The notes: a model not told the origin generated them from the letters alone. A stretch of DNA of 64,000 nucleotides from CAYXVF01 sp964468125 (GCA_964468125.1 CAYXVF010000005.1:1-64000), one strand, 5' to 3'. Numbered from the stretch's first letter, positions 42,160-51,012 are shown. Numbers and translations: made by a program.

Positions 42160-43842
42160 ATGAGAATGCTGGAGATTGTCTCCAAGGGATTTCGTAGCGC
42201 CAAGAACGCCCTCGTCGGCAAGACCGAAATCACGGAACAGAATATCGAGGACGCGGTTCGCCAGATCCGCGTCTCCCTGCTCGAAGCGGACGTCGAGCTC
42301 GGCGTCGTGCGCACCTTCATCAAGCGCGTGAAGGAGCGAGCCCTGGGCGAAGTCGTCCAGACGTCGGTGAGCAAGGACGGCAAGAAGAAGAAGGCGAGCC
42401 CTGGCGAGCACTTCATCTATATCTGCCACAACGAGCTCGAAAAGCTCATGGGCCCGGTGGAGGAAGACCCGATCGTCTTCCACCGTCCCTACACCATCAT
42501 CATGATGGTCGGCCTCCAGGGGACCGGTAAAACGACCACCACCGGAAAGCTCGCGAAGAGCCTACTCGCAGAGAAGCGTAAACCGATGCTCGTGGCCGCC
42601 GACATCTACCGTCCGGCGGCGGTTGAGCAGCTCAAGGTCCTGGGCGAGCGTCTCGGCGTTCCGGTATTTCACAAGCCGGACGTCGCCCCGCCGGACCTCT
42701 GTATGGAAGCGCTGCGCGAGGCGAAGAAACGCAAACGCGACGTAGTGATCTTCGACACCGCCGGCCGCCTTGCGATCGACGAAGAGCTCATGAACGAGCT
42801 CGATCAGATCAAGGCGAAGACCAAGCCACACAACGTCTTCCTCGTGGTCGACGCAATGGCCGGCCAGGACTCCGTGAACACCGCGAGCGAGTTCAACCGA
42901 CGCCTCGATATTTCGGGCTTCATCATGACGAAGCTCGACGGTGACGCCCGCGGCGGTGCGGCGCTCGCGATCAAAGAGGTCACCGGCAAGCCGATCAAGT
43001 ACCTCGGCATGGGCGAGGGACTCGACAAGCTCGAGCGCTTCCGTCCGGAAGGTTTGGCGTCTCGAATCCTCGGCATGGGCGACATCGTCGGCCTGATGGA
43101 GGACTTCGAGCAGGTCATCGACGAGAAGGAAGCGGAGCGCGATACCAAGAAGCTGCTCAAGGGTCAGTTCACTCTCGAGGACTTTCTGAAGCAGCTACGC
43201 ATGATCAAGAAGATCGGAAGCGTTAGCGACATCTACGAGAAGTTCCCGATCTTTGGCGATCAGGTGCCGGAGGGTGCCCTCGACGACAATGCGTTCGTCG
43301 CGATGGAGTCTCTGATCCAGTCGATGACCCCTGCGGAGCGTGAGAAGCCGCAGCTGATCGACAAGAGCCGCGCGGAACGCATTGCGAAGGGCTCCGGCCG
43401 CAAGCCCGAACAGGTCCTCGACCTGGTCCAGCGCTTCGGAATGATGCACACGCTGATGCAAAACTTTGCGTCGCAGCCCGGACTGCTCAACAACCTGCCG
43501 GGTTTCAAGCAGCTCGGCGCGATTCGCAAGATGAAGGGCATGGACATGGGCGATGTCCTAGGCGCTGGCGGAGGTCTCCCCGGTATGCCGAGGGGCATGC
43601 CTGGACTCCCGCCGGGCATGCCTGGCGCCGGTGGGCCCATGGGTGGGGGAATGCCGCAGCCCGGCCAACAGGTGGCCCTCCCCCCCGGCGTCACTATGGC
43701 CCAATATCAGCAGGCGATGCAGGCTCAGATGCGCGGCATGGCGATGCCGCAAAAGAAGCAGCGCTCGGCCAAAGACAAACAAAAGGCGAAGGACAAGCGA
43801 AAGCAAGAACGCAACGCGCGCAAAAAGTCGCGGCGCAAGTGA
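42160..43842 (+). CDS. ffh: Signal recognition particle protein Ffh
   Basis: 560 residues from ATG 42160 behind AGGAGCG (ATG 42166 also in frame). N domain, then the G domain with MMVGLQGTGKTTTTGKLAK, DIYRPAAVEQL, VIFDTAGRLAIDEELM, TKLDGDARGGAALA; M domain from about 330 (FTLEDFLKQLRMIKKIGS, GSGRKPEQV) with an unusually long Gly/Met/Pro-rich stretch (about 465-520) and a Lys/Arg/Gln C terminus. It targets membrane proteins to SecYEG together with FtsY and 4.5S RNA. The long flexible Met-rich tail lengthens the protein by about 100 residues compared with E. coli Ffh. Confidence 0.96.
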   Translation: MRMLEIVSKGFRSAKNALVGKTEITEQNIEDAVRQIRVSLLEADVELGVVRTFIKRVKERALGEVVQTSVSKDGKKKKASPGEHFIYICHNELEKLMGPVEEDPIVFHRPYTIIMMVGLQGTGKTTTTGKLAKSLLAEKRKPMLVAADIYRPAAVEQLKVLGERLGVPVFHKPDVAPPDLCMEALREAKKRKRDVVIFDTAGRLAIDEELMNELDQIKAKTKPHNVFLVVDAMAGQDSVNTASEFNRRLDISGFIMTKLDGDARGGAALAIKEVTGKPIKYLGMGEGLDKLERFRPEGLASRILGMGDIVGLMEDFEQVIDEKEAERDTKKLLKGQFTLEDFLKQLRMIKKIGSVSDIYEKFPIFGDQVPEGALDDNAFVAMESLIQSMTPAEREKPQLIDKSRAERIAKGSGRKPEQVLDLVQRFGMMHTLMQNFASQPGLLNNLPGFKQLGAIRKMKGMDMGDVLGAGGGLPGMPRGMPGLPPGMPGAGGPMGGGMPQPGQQVALPPGVTMAQYQQAMQAQMRGMAMPQKKQRSAKDKQKAKDKRKQERNARKKSRRK

Positions 43843-43867
43843 CCTCTGCGAGGTGCTCGCGGGAAAG

Positions 43868-44461
43868 CTAGCGCTTTTTCTTCGTCGTCTTCTTCTTTGT
43901 GGTCTTCTTCGAGGTCGCCTTCTTCTTGGAGGTGGTCTTCTTGGTGGTCTTGACGCTCTTGGATCGGCTTGGACTCAGGGCCTCGAAGTTGTAAACGATG
44001 CCGCTTTGGGCAGCCGCTCGGCTCATCGCCTTCTTCGGTCCGGGGTTCACGACCGCCAAAACGCGACCCTTGGCGACGGTTTCACCGCGTTGATTGTCCG
44101 CCCACACATCCGCGTCGATCACATGGTCGCCGTTTTCGATCCGCTTGTCGACGATGACGCCCCGACAGGTGAGCACGTCCCCGGGCCACACGAGCTTGAG
44201 CATGCGAACGCCAAAGCGCTGCATCGACGCGCCTTCAAAGTAGCTCTCTACCATGCGTCCGATGTATCCCATCACCAAGTGACCGGGTGCGAACACCGAT
44301 GCTTTCCCCGCAGCTGTGGCGACCTTGTCGTCGAGGTGCATCGGGTTGTAGTCGTCGATGGCGCCGGCAAATCGCGCCAGTGTGACGCGGGTGAGCGCCG
44401 GGATGGACAGTCCCTCGAGCGGTGCGCCGACGTCGACGTTCTCATAATCGATGTGTGCCAC
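43868..44461 (-). CDS. MaoC-like hotdog dehydratase with histone-like Lys-rich tail
   Basis: 197 residues. Residues 1-145 form a MaoC/hotdog domain (ARFAGAIDDYNPMHLDDKVA with the hydratase Asp/His, VFAPGHLVMGYIGRM, VWPGDVLTCRGVIVDKRIEN). Residues about 155-197 are almost only Lys, Thr and Ser (KKTTSKKKATSKKTTKKK), like eukaryotic H1 or myxobacterial histone-like tails. Ten bases downstream of a second hotdog gene, as in heterodimeric hydratases (3-hydroxyacyl dehydratase HadA/HadB type). The tail is additional to the family and could bind nucleic acid or anionic lipids; that is inference. Confidence 0.82.
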   Translation of the reverse strand: MAHIDYENVDVGAPLEGLSIPALTRVTLARFAGAIDDYNPMHLDDKVATAAGKASVFAPGHLVMGYIGRMVESYFEGASMQRFGVRMLKLVWPGDVLTCRGVIVDKRIENGDHVIDADVWADNQRGETVAKGRVLAVVNPGPKKAMSRAAAQSGIVYNFEALSPSRSKSVKTTKKTTSKKKATSKKTTKKKTTKKKR

Positions 44462-44471
44462 TGTTTGACTC

Positions 44472-44921
44472 CTAGCGCTTGAGCTCGACCAGCACCCGTC
44501 GGCCCTTGAACACCGGGCGGTCCTTCGAATCCGAGCCCCGGGTCTCGATCACGACGAACACGAGCTTCCCGTTCGGCGTATCTTTGTCGTAAATGTCAGC
44601 GACCTTGTGGGTCACCGTGACTCTGTCACCCGCAACCACCGGCCGAAAGTACTCGTACTCTTCCTCGGCATGCATGGTGTTGCTCTGGTCGATGTCGAGC
44701 GTCTCGTAGAGCGAGTCTACGGCACTCAGCGCGGCGACGAAGGTCGGGGTGCTGATCAGCGAAGCATAGCCGGCCGCCTTGGCCGCATCCTCGTCGATGT
44801 GAATGTCTTTGGTTTCACCGATCGCTCGAGCAAAGCGACGAACCTGGCCCTTTTCGACCTCGAAGGTCTCGGGCTTGGTCGCCTTGCCGATCAGATTCTT
44901 ATAGCGGGCAGGAATGGCCAT
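44472..44921 (-). CDS. MaoC N-terminal (FAS1-like) dehydratase-domain protein
   Basis: 149 residues from ATG 44921; the longer frame upstream is not protein-like. KNLIGKATKPETFEVEKGQV, RFARAIGETKDIHIDEDAAK, STPTFVAALS and HAEEEYEYFRPVVAGDRVTV are typical of the N-terminal half of MaoC-type hydratases, as HadA/HadC in mycobacteria. Together with the next gene it likely makes a two-subunit (R)-3-hydroxyacyl dehydratase in fatty-acid or polyketide-like metabolism. Follows mlaD by 4 bases, so it may be transcribed with the Mla operon. Confidence 0.82.
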   Translation of the reverse strand: MAIPARYKNLIGKATKPETFEVEKGQVRRFARAIGETKDIHIDEDAAKAAGYASLISTPTFVAALSAVDSLYETLDIDQSNTMHAEEEYEYFRPVVAGDRVTVTHKVADIYDKDTPNGKLVFVVIETRGSDSKDRPVFKGRRVLVELKR

Positions 44922-44925
44922 GTGC

Positions 44926-45966
44926 CTACTCCCTCCACAGGAGTTTCCAGGGGTTGCGCTTGAGCTCGCGCATGAGCTCTTTGATATCTTCGTAAACGGT
45001 GGGGTCGCGCAACAAACCCCCAAGCGTACCTTCGCCGCGACGCAGTGACTGTGTCAAAAACCTCGCGTCTTCCGTGACATCTGACAAACGTTGCGCCGCT
45101 TCTCGTACCTTGGCAAGGGTTTCAGCCACTGATTTCGGGTCGACCGCCTCTTCGAGGCGCGCGCTGAGCCCCTCGATCGATTCAGCAGCCGAGTTTGCAC
45201 GCTCTAGAAGACTAGGCAAGCCTACTTTGAGCGCCCGGGCCACCTCACGGGCATCTCCGAGCAAGCTCGCGATCTCGGACCCATCCCCCACCGCCCGGTC
45301 GAGCGCCGTCACGAGGGAACGTACCTCTGACGCGGCGGCGGCGAGATCGTCGAGCGCGGCGCCGATCTGGTCCCGACGCTCGACCAAAAGAGAATCCAAC
45401 GATTCCAAGATCGAGGCAATCGATGCGCCCACCCGGGAGAAATCCTCTCCGGTCGCGGTCCCGACGAGACGGCTGAGGGTCGCGAGACTGCTCGAAAAAC
45501 GCAGGATCATCACGTGGAGCTTGGGAGCGTCCGTGCCGCGGACCGGGGTCGAGAGGTCCAAAGGTGTGGCCGAAATGCCGGGATCCACCTCGACATAGGC
45601 CTCTCCGATCAGCCCCTGCATCCCGACATAAAACTGGGTGTCGTCGCTGAGCTGCTCCATCACCGCCTCGTCCACCTCCAGCGAGGCACGAACCACGGGG
45701 CGCTCCGTTCGCCCGATCGCCTCCACCGGCGCCGCCCCGCTGCCAGGCGCGAGGACCGATAGGTCCGCCACCCGGCCCACTCGAACCCCACTCAGGAGAA
45801 CCGGAGCCCCGACCTTGAGCGCTCCACTGTAGCCAAAATCCGCCTCTACGGCCCGCTGAGGTGCCAGAGAGAGGTCAGAGAGGAGCAGGATGAAGCCAGC
45901 GAGGATCGCGAGCCCCAAGAGCACGAAGGCGCCCACCCGGGCTTCCATGTTGCGTATTTGACTCAC
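44926..45966 (-). CDS. MlaD-family (MCE domain) lipid transport protein
   Basis: 346 residues from GTG 45966 (ATG 45948 also possible). One N-terminal helix (RVGAFVLLGLAILAGFILLL), MCE domain (about 40-140: DFGYSGALKVGAPVLLSGVR, VGRVADLSVL, IGEAYVEVDPG), then a long helical C-terminal region with many Ala/Leu/Glu residues to about 330. MCE proteins form periplasmic hexamer rings moving phospholipids between membranes with MlaE and MlaF. Lies 57 bases after mlaF in the same direction. Confidence 0.9.
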   Translation of the reverse strand: MSQIRNMEARVGAFVLLGLAILAGFILLLSDLSLAPQRAVEADFGYSGALKVGAPVLLSGVRVGRVADLSVLAPGSGAAPVEAIGRTERPVVRASLEVDEAVMEQLSDDTQFYVGMQGLIGEAYVEVDPGISATPLDLSTPVRGTDAPKLHVMILRFSSSLATLSRLVGTATGEDFSRVGASIASILESLDSLLVERRDQIGAALDDLAAAASEVRSLVTALDRAVGDGSEIASLLGDAREVARALKVGLPSLLERANSAAESIEGLSARLEEAVDPKSVAETLAKVREAAQRLSDVTEDARFLTQSLRRGEGTLGGLLRDPTVYEDIKELMRELKRNPWKLLWRE

Positions 45967-46023
45967 CGGTTTTCTTACTGATCTCGCGTGGTTCCGACAG
46001 GTTACGCCGTGCCGAAGGGCGGC

Positions 46024-46773
46024 TCAAGCGGGGTGCCAGCGTGCGCCGGACGCCTGGAAGCGCTGAACCACGGCGCTTTCGCTCGCGCGCCACTGGGCGA
46101 GAGTGCCGTCAAAGGCCGCCCGTCCGGCGTCGAGGAAGGTCACCCGATCGGCGATCCCGTCGACGGAGGCGAGGTCGTGGCTGACGATCAGCGACGTGAT
46201 TCCGCCTTCATCCGCCATGCGCCGGATCGTCTGGTCGAGGCGACGTGCGGAGACGGGATCCAAGGAGGTAGTGGGCTCATCGTAGAGCAGGGTTTCGGGC
46301 TCGAGCGCGAGGGCGCGGGCCACGCTGACCCGCTTTTGCACCCCGCGTCCGAGCTCCGGCGGCAATCGCTCCGCGTGTCCCGCGGCTTCCACCCGCTCGA
46401 GTGCCACCTGGGCGCGCCGATCCCCCTCCGCGCGATCGACCCGGAAGCGCTTGCGCACCGGCATGGCGACGTTTTCGAGGACCGTGAGCTGGTCGAAGAG
46501 GGTCGGATGCTGAAAGATCAGCTGGCAGCGGCGGCGCAGAGCCCGAAGGGACTCCCCCTCAAGCCCCACCACCGACTCGCCTCCGTAGGTGAGATCACCG
46601 GCGGTCGGCTGGAGCAAACCGACGATGTGTTTGAGCAGCACGCTCTTCCCCACCCCGCTGCGGCCGAGGATGAAATGCACGGTACCGGCCTCCACGGTCA
46701 GATCGATGCCGTTGAGCACGGTCTGCTCGCCGAAGCGCTTCACGAGACCGCGCACCTCGATGAGCGCCGTCAC
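46024..46773 (-). CDS. MlaF-like ABC ATPase with degenerate signature motif
   Basis: 249 residues from GTG 46773, overlapping the stop of the second permease gene; the extra upstream frame is not protein-like. Walker A ILGRSGVGKS (37-44), Q-loop FQHPTLFDQ, Walker B LLYDEPTTSLDP and H-loop VSHDL are intact. The ABC signature, normally LSGG, reads LGRGVQ (141-146), losing the Ser that contacts ATP. It energises the MlaE permeases. The change could impair ATPase activity or be specific to this subgroup. Confidence 0.88.
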   Translation of the reverse strand: MTALIEVRGLVKRFGEQTVLNGIDLTVEAGTVHFILGRSGVGKSVLLKHIVGLLQPTAGDLTYGGESVVGLEGESLRALRRRCQLIFQHPTLFDQLTVLENVAMPVRKRFRVDRAEGDRRAQVALERVEAAGHAERLPPELGRGVQKRVSVARALALEPETLLYDEPTTSLDPVSARRLDQTIRRMADEGGITSLIVSHDLASVDGIADRVTFLDAGRAAFDGTLAQWRASESAVVQRFQASGARWHPA

Positions 46774-47543
46774 AGCTGGCCGCCGGTAGCAAAGTGCCCG
46801 ACCGTCCCGATCAGCAGGTCCAGCAAAAGCACCACGAGGGAGCCCACAATCACCGCGCCCGTGGTCGCGCGCCCAACCCCCGGCGCTCCACCACTCGCAT
46901 GGAGACCCGCGTGGCAGGCAACGAGCGGCACGGCGATTCCAAAGGCGAGCGCTTTCGCCGCACCGAGCACCACATCGCTCACGTCCACGAATTGCAGGCC
47001 GAGATAGGTCTGCCAAGGAACGTCAAAGGAGCCGGACGCGGCCATGCCACCGCTGAAATGGGCGACGAGCGCGCCCCAGATCACGAGCGGGATGATCCCG
47101 AGCACCCCGCCGAACACGCGTGGCGCAACGACATAGGCCACGGGCTCCGCGCCACTCAGACTCAGGGCGTCTATCTGCTCGGTAATGGTCATGGCGCCGA
47201 TCTCCGCGGCAATACCCGCCCCTGCGCGCGCCGCTACCATCAGACAGATGATCGTCGGCGCGAACTCGCGGATCAGAAGCTGCAAGAAACCCGGGCCGAC
47301 CGCACTCAAGTCTCCGATGATGCGAGCCGCCTGCAGGCACGCCTGAATGACCATGATCGCGCCCACGAACCCCATGATCACCGTAATGAAGAGAACCGAA
47401 CGATTTCCGACCTCGTAGGCGTGACGCAGCAACTCGCGCATCTCTACCTGCCGCGCACGGGTCATGACCGCGCCGAGGAGCCAAACGAGCTCGCGGGCTA
47501 CCTGCCCAACCATGAGCGCGCCACGGCCAACCTGAGATAACAT
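46770..47543 (-). CDS. MlaE-family permease (second copy)
   Basis: 257 residues with five to six membrane helices. MlaE motifs: NRSVLFITVIMGFVGAIMVI, IREFAPTIICLMVAARAGAGIAAEIGAM (in part), TEQIDALSLSGAEPVAYVVAPRV. One of two adjacent, clearly different MlaE proteins. Single base space from the first copy. In most Mla systems one gene encodes a homodimeric permease, so this pair may form a heterodimer. Confidence 0.9.
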   Translation of the reverse strand: MLSQVGRGALMVGQVARELVWLLGAVMTRARQVEMRELLRHAYEVGNRSVLFITVIMGFVGAIMVIQACLQAARIIGDLSAVGPGFLQLLIREFAPTIICLMVAARAGAGIAAEIGAMTITEQIDALSLSGAEPVAYVVAPRVFGGVLGIIPLVIWGALVAHFSGGMAASGSFDVPWQTYLGLQFVDVSDVVLGAAKALAFGIAVPLVACHAGLHASGGAPGVGRATTGAVIVGSLVVLLLDLLIGTVGHFATGGQL

Positions 47544-48299
47544 TCAATGTCCCGTCAGCGAGGTCATGAGGTAGTCTGACGCAAAGATGGCGATGGCGCA
47601 CGCGACCACTTGCGCGTTGACCGCCGCGCCCACGCCCTTCGCGCCCCGCTCCGCTCGGAGCGCAAAGTGCGTCGAGACCAACGCGATCACTGCCCCGTAG
47701 ACCAGCGCCTTCTCGACGCCCACGAGGAAGTCCGAGGCATCGAGACCCTCGATCAGGCTTCGCGCAAACGCCGAGAACTGCAGGCCCAAGAGCACTCGCG
47801 CGGCGAGTGCGCCTGCCAAAACCGCGAACGCATTGCCAATGACCACCAGTGCGCCGAGGCTGACCACCATCGCGATGAAGCGCGGTGCTATCAGGACCTC
47901 GTAGACATCGATGGCCATGATCTCGAGCGCTGCGAGTTGGTCCGTCACGCGCATCGTGGCCAGCTCGCTCGTGTGATTCGCTCCGACGCGGCCGGAGAAC
48001 ATCAGGCCGATCAGCACCGGGCCGATCTCGCGAAACGTCGCAAGGCCGGTGTACCAGCCCACGAGGTCGTAGACGCCATATTGCTGCACGAACAGGGCGC
48101 CCTGCAGCACCATGATCACTCCCGTGAACCCCGCAGTTGCGAGCACGACAGGAATGGAAGCGTTGCCGAAATTGTGGAGTGCGCGCAGCAGCTCGGAGCG
48201 ATCGAGTCTGAAGGAGCGACGGAGTGTTCCCGCGCCCACGCGGGCGATCCCGCCCAGGTGCGCCACGAACTCGAGACCCCATCGACCAACCACTTCCAT
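47544..48299 (-). CDS. MlaE-family permease (first copy)
   Basis: 251 residues; ATG 48299 (GGAAG nine bases upstream) is preferred over GTG 48305. Motifs FREIGPVLIGLMFSGRVGAN, TSELATMRVTDQLAALEIMA and VLIAPRFIAMVVS are the permease signature. First gene of the run MlaE-MlaE-MlaF-MlaD, followed by the hotdog pair. MlaB and MlaC homologues are not nearby. Divergent from the TSUP permease, 75 bases between. Confidence 0.9.
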   Translation of the reverse strand: MEVVGRWGLEFVAHLGGIARVGAGTLRRSFRLDRSELLRALHNFGNASIPVVLATAGFTGVIMVLQGALFVQQYGVYDLVGWYTGLATFREIGPVLIGLMFSGRVGANHTSELATMRVTDQLAALEIMAIDVYEVLIAPRFIAMVVSLGALVVIGNAFAVLAGALAARVLLGLQFSAFARSLIEGLDASDFLVGVEKALVYGAVIALVSTHFALRAERGAKGVGAAVNAQVVACAIAIFASDYLMTSLTGH

Positions 48300-48374
48300 G
48301 ACCACTAGCTTCCGTTCATTCCCGTCACCGTTGCAAGTTGGATTCGGACGGCCCGCTCCTGGTACAGGCTCCGG

Positions 48375-49169
48375 GTGTTCGAGATTGACCTCATCAGCGC
48401 CATCGCCCTCACCGCCGCAGGGGTGGCCGCGGGCTTCGTCAACACGCTCGCCGGCGGCGGTATGATGATCACCCTGCCAGTGATGGTCTTTGTCGGACTA
48501 CCGGAGACGCTCGCGAACGGAACCTCGCGCTTCGGCATCCTGTTTCAGACGTCGAGCTCCGCTTGGGCGTACTACCGCAAGAACGTGCTCGATACGGCCC
48601 GCTTGAAGCGCGTGGTCCCGCCGGTCTTGCTCGGGGCGGCGATCGGAGCCTTTGCGGGGGCGAATCTCCCGGACCAGGTCTTCCGCCTCATCTTTGGGGG
48701 CGTCATGATCGCGTTTGCCGCCCTTCTCCTGAAGAAGCCCAAGAAGGCGGACAATGAGGTTCGCTCGACCCTCAACTCCCGATTCGACAGCGCCTGGACG
48801 CGCTGGCTCATCCTCGTCCCCGTGGGTCTGTACGGCGGCATGATTCAGGCTGGGATGGGCTACGTGGTGCTCGGCGCGCTCACGGTGGGCTTCGGCTTCA
48901 CGCTGATGGAGGCGAACATTCTGAAGGTCGCCCTGATCGGCGCCTACACCCCCATGGTCGTTGCGATCTTTCTCGGCCACGGCGAGCTCAACATCCTCGT
49001 CGGGGTCCTCCTCGCGCTAGGGCAAGCGGCGGGCGCGTGGATCGGTGCGCACGTGGCGCTAGACCGAGGTGTGGGACTGGTCCGGGGCATGCTCTTGCTC
49101 GTGATCGGCCTCAGCAGCCTGCAGCTCTTCGGCGTATGGGGCTGGTTGTGGCGCCTGTCATTCGGATGA
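48375..49169 (+). CDS. TauE/SafE (TSUP) family permease
   Basis: 264 residues from GTG 48375. About eight helices with the family pattern AAGFVNTLAGGGMMITLPVM at the start and PVGLYGGMIQAGMGYVVLGAL in the second half; LPETLANGTSRFGILFQT is also typical. These proteins move sulphite, sulphoacetate or similar organic anions out of or into the cell; the substrate here cannot be told. The 3' end overlaps the end of mutT by 12 bases. Confidence 0.88.
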   Translation: MFEIDLISAIALTAAGVAAGFVNTLAGGGMMITLPVMVFVGLPETLANGTSRFGILFQTSSSAWAYYRKNVLDTARLKRVVPPVLLGAAIGAFAGANLPDQVFRLIFGGVMIAFAALLLKKPKKADNEVRSTLNSRFDSAWTRWLILVPVGLYGGMIQAGMGYVVLGALTVGFGFTLMEANILKVALIGAYTPMVVAIFLGHGELNILVGVLLALGQAAGAWIGAHVALDRGVGLVRGMLLLVIGLSSLQLFGVWGWLWRLSFG

Positions 49170-49556
49170 GGCGCGCAGAAGCTGTCGCAAGAGCGGCCGG
49201 TCCGCCTCGCACAAGCGCTCCTCGGCGATCTCCCCGAGGGCACGCCAGGAGGTCGCCTGTGCCTCGAGCCCCTTGGGCTCACAACGCGCCGTCAGCTCGA
49301 CTCGGTAGAGATGAAGCTCGATCTCGAGGGCCGCGTCGTAGCGATATCGGCTGACACCGAGCGCCTCGCCGACCCTTGCGTCTACTCCGAGCTCCTCGGC
49401 GAGCTCGCGCCGCAGTGCCGTTGCATCTTCTTCGCCGGGCTCGACCTTGCCGCCGGGAAACTCCCAAAAGCCCGCTCGCGCCTTGTTCGCGGGGCGTTGG
49501 GCCAAGAGAACCTTGCCCTGGCGTTCGATGAATGCGGCGACGACACGCAAAGCCAT
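49158..49556 (-). CDS. mutT: MutT-like NUDIX hydrolase
   Basis: 132 residues from ATG 49556; a longer frame lacks protein character. The Nudix box GGKVEPGEEDATALRRELAEEL with following GV is complete (G-5-E-7-REU-EE-GU). VLLAQRPANKARAGFWEFPG before it is the usual MutT start. It likely removes 8-oxo-dGTP from the nucleotide pool. Standing alone between divergent and convergent neighbours; the symbol is by family. Confidence 0.85.
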   Translation of the reverse strand: MALRVVAAFIERQGKVLLAQRPANKARAGFWEFPGGKVEPGEEDATALRRELAEELGVDARVGEALGVSRYRYDAALEIELHLYRVELTARCEPKGLEAQATSWRALGEIAEERLCEADRPLLRQLLRASSE

Positions 49557-49633
49557 GGAAGCACGGTAGTCGATGCCCCCGACCGCTTCCAACCGATGAC
49601 GATCGGCGCTCGTCGGTGTAAGGTTCAACGGCG

Positions 49634-50074
49634 ATGCCCTGCCGCGACGTTGACGAAATCCTCACCCTGACCCTCGACCGCAGCGACCGGCTCGTCGACT
49701 ACCGCCTGAGCAAACGCACCTGCGGCGCCATCGTCGGCTCCGAGCGCCTGCTCCTCGACTGGCTCAGCGGCGCCTCGGTGACCGAAATCGTGGCGCTCTC
49801 TTCGGTCGATCTCGACGCGCGCTACCGCGCCGAGGACGACGAACGCGCTTTCCTCTATTTCAAACATCTCTTCGCACTCCGCGACGGCATTGCCTGCGTC
49901 ATCGGGAGCGAGGACGCACTCGCGGTCACCCTCGAAAGCATCGAAGTCGCGGCGGAGGATGGGTCGCTCGTCGCCCGCGCCATCGTCGAGGTCGAGCTCA
50001 TGGCCGAGCGCATTCGCTCCTGCGGCGGCTGCGGCACCTGCCGTCCGCGTCGACTCCCGATCGTCAACGAGTGA
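49634..50074 (+). CDS. IscU/NifU-N-like protein
   Basis: 146 residues from ATG 49634. LTLTLDRSDRLVDYRLSKRT, CGAIVGSERLLLDWLSGAS and TEIVAL in this order recall the IscU/NifU N-terminal fold around its conserved Cys; other Cys are near the N terminus and in a C-terminal CGGCGTC cluster. Could be an iron-sulphur scaffold of a divergent kind, or only structurally related. No isc/suf genes nearby, and the 3' end overlaps the next minus-strand frame by 11 bases. Confidence 0.6.
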   Translation: MPCRDVDEILTLTLDRSDRLVDYRLSKRTCGAIVGSERLLLDWLSGASVTEIVALSSVDLDARYRAEDDERAFLYFKHLFALRDGIACVIGSEDALAVTLESIEVAAEDGSLVARAIVEVELMAERIRSCGGCGTCRPRRLPIVNE

Positions 50075-50276
50075 GCGCCCACGCTTCCCGAAACAGCGCA
50101 AAAACACTCAGGGCCGCAAGCAACAAAGCGTAGAAAACGAGCACGGCGACGAGCCTGCCCGCGGTCGCGAGGCTGTGACCGCCGTAGAAGCGATGAAGGC
50201 TGATCGGTACGAACGCCAACCCCGCGAGAAAATAGCCATCCGTCACGACGGAGCCGAGCCAGGACAGGGAGAGCAA
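50064..50276 (-). CDS. Small membrane protein, possibly DUF3667-like C terminus
   Basis: 70 residues from a TTG start 50276. Two hydrophobic stretches (GYFLAGLAFVPISLHRFYGG and LVAVLVFYALLLAALSVFAL). The second resembles the C-terminal membrane end of DUF3667-type proteins. No good ribosome binding site; it starts 21 bases after the CAP-protein stop, in the same frame. It could be a short real gene or a remnant. Confidence 0.4.
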   Translation of the reverse strand: MLSLSWLGSVVTDGYFLAGLAFVPISLHRFYGGHSLATAGRLVAVLVFYALLLAALSVFALFREAWALTR

Positions 50277-50297
50277 CCCCGCGCCCGTCGGAACCGC

Positions 50298-50924
50298 CTA
50301 ACGGGGGGTCCCGAAGTTCTGGGTCCAGTAGGTCCCCGGCACGTTGCCCTGGTGGGGCTGCTCCGCGTCGAAAAAGCCGACTCCCAGCTCCATGTAGGAA
50401 GGCTCGAGGATGTTCGTACAGTGCGGAAAGCTGCCCATCCAATCGTCGACGACTTGGGCCGGGCTGCGTTGACCGACGGCGATGTTCTCCCCGACTGCGC
50501 GCCAAAGATAGCCCGCGCGATTGATCCGATCGGAGGGGGTTTCCCCCGTGTCCGGATGGTCATGGGAAAAGTAGCCATTTGCGGCCATATCGAGCGAATG
50601 GTTGCGCGCCGCGCAGCGAAGATAGCCGTTTGCCACCAGTGGCGCCGAAGGCGGAAAGCTCTCGGACAGAGGCGTCGACCCGCTCTGGCCGGTGCAGGCG
50701 CCCCCGGTTGCGCGCTCCTCGTTGACGATCCGAAGGACCTCGTCCTCGAAGGCGGCAAAATCCGCATCCCAGTCGGCCACACGCTCGCAATACTCCCCTT
50801 CCGGGATCTCGACGACTCCGGCCGTGTCGTTTTCTGGGTCGATGAGGCCGGCGTCTTCGAGGACTCCACACCCGGCAAGGGCCAGAGCCATAAAACCGAC
50901 CATACCGTTCATAAAACGACGCAT
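50298..50924 (-). CDS. CAP/SCP-domain lipoprotein
   Basis: 208 residues from ATG 50924; longer upstream frames are not protein-like. Lipobox ALAGC at about residue 19. A CAP (CRISP/PR-1/SCP) domain follows: EVLRIVNEERATGGACT, AARNHSLDMAANGYFSHDHP, GENIAVGQRSPAQVVDDWMG, YWTQNFG, with the His and Glu residues of the usual cavity. Bacterial members are secreted or surface-bound and of unknown activity. Divergent from the SspB gene with 88 bases between. Confidence 0.86.
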   Translation of the reverse strand: MRRFMNGMVGFMALALAGCGVLEDAGLIDPENDTAGVVEIPEGEYCERVADWDADFAAFEDEVLRIVNEERATGGACTGQSGSTPLSESFPPSAPLVANGYLRCAARNHSLDMAANGYFSHDHPDTGETPSDRINRAGYLWRAVGENIAVGQRSPAQVVDDWMGSFPHCTNILEPSYMELGVGFFDAEQPHQGNVPGTYWTQNFGTPR

Positions 50925-51012
50925 ACCCGTTGATCGTAGCCGCGATCGCTCGCTCCCGCAAAGCCCCCTAAGATTGCGAGAATTCAAGAGAATTGATAAG
51001 TCAAACGGCGTC

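Noticed and set aside
43848..43960. AAG-rich minus-strand stretch at the end of the MaoC gene as a simple-sequence repeat artefact
   Set aside because: It is in frame, mixed in codons, and ends in a normal stop, so I treat it as a real Lys-rich tail.
46794..48308. Plus-strand frames opposite the two MlaE genes
   Set aside because: Arg/His-rich shadows without motifs.
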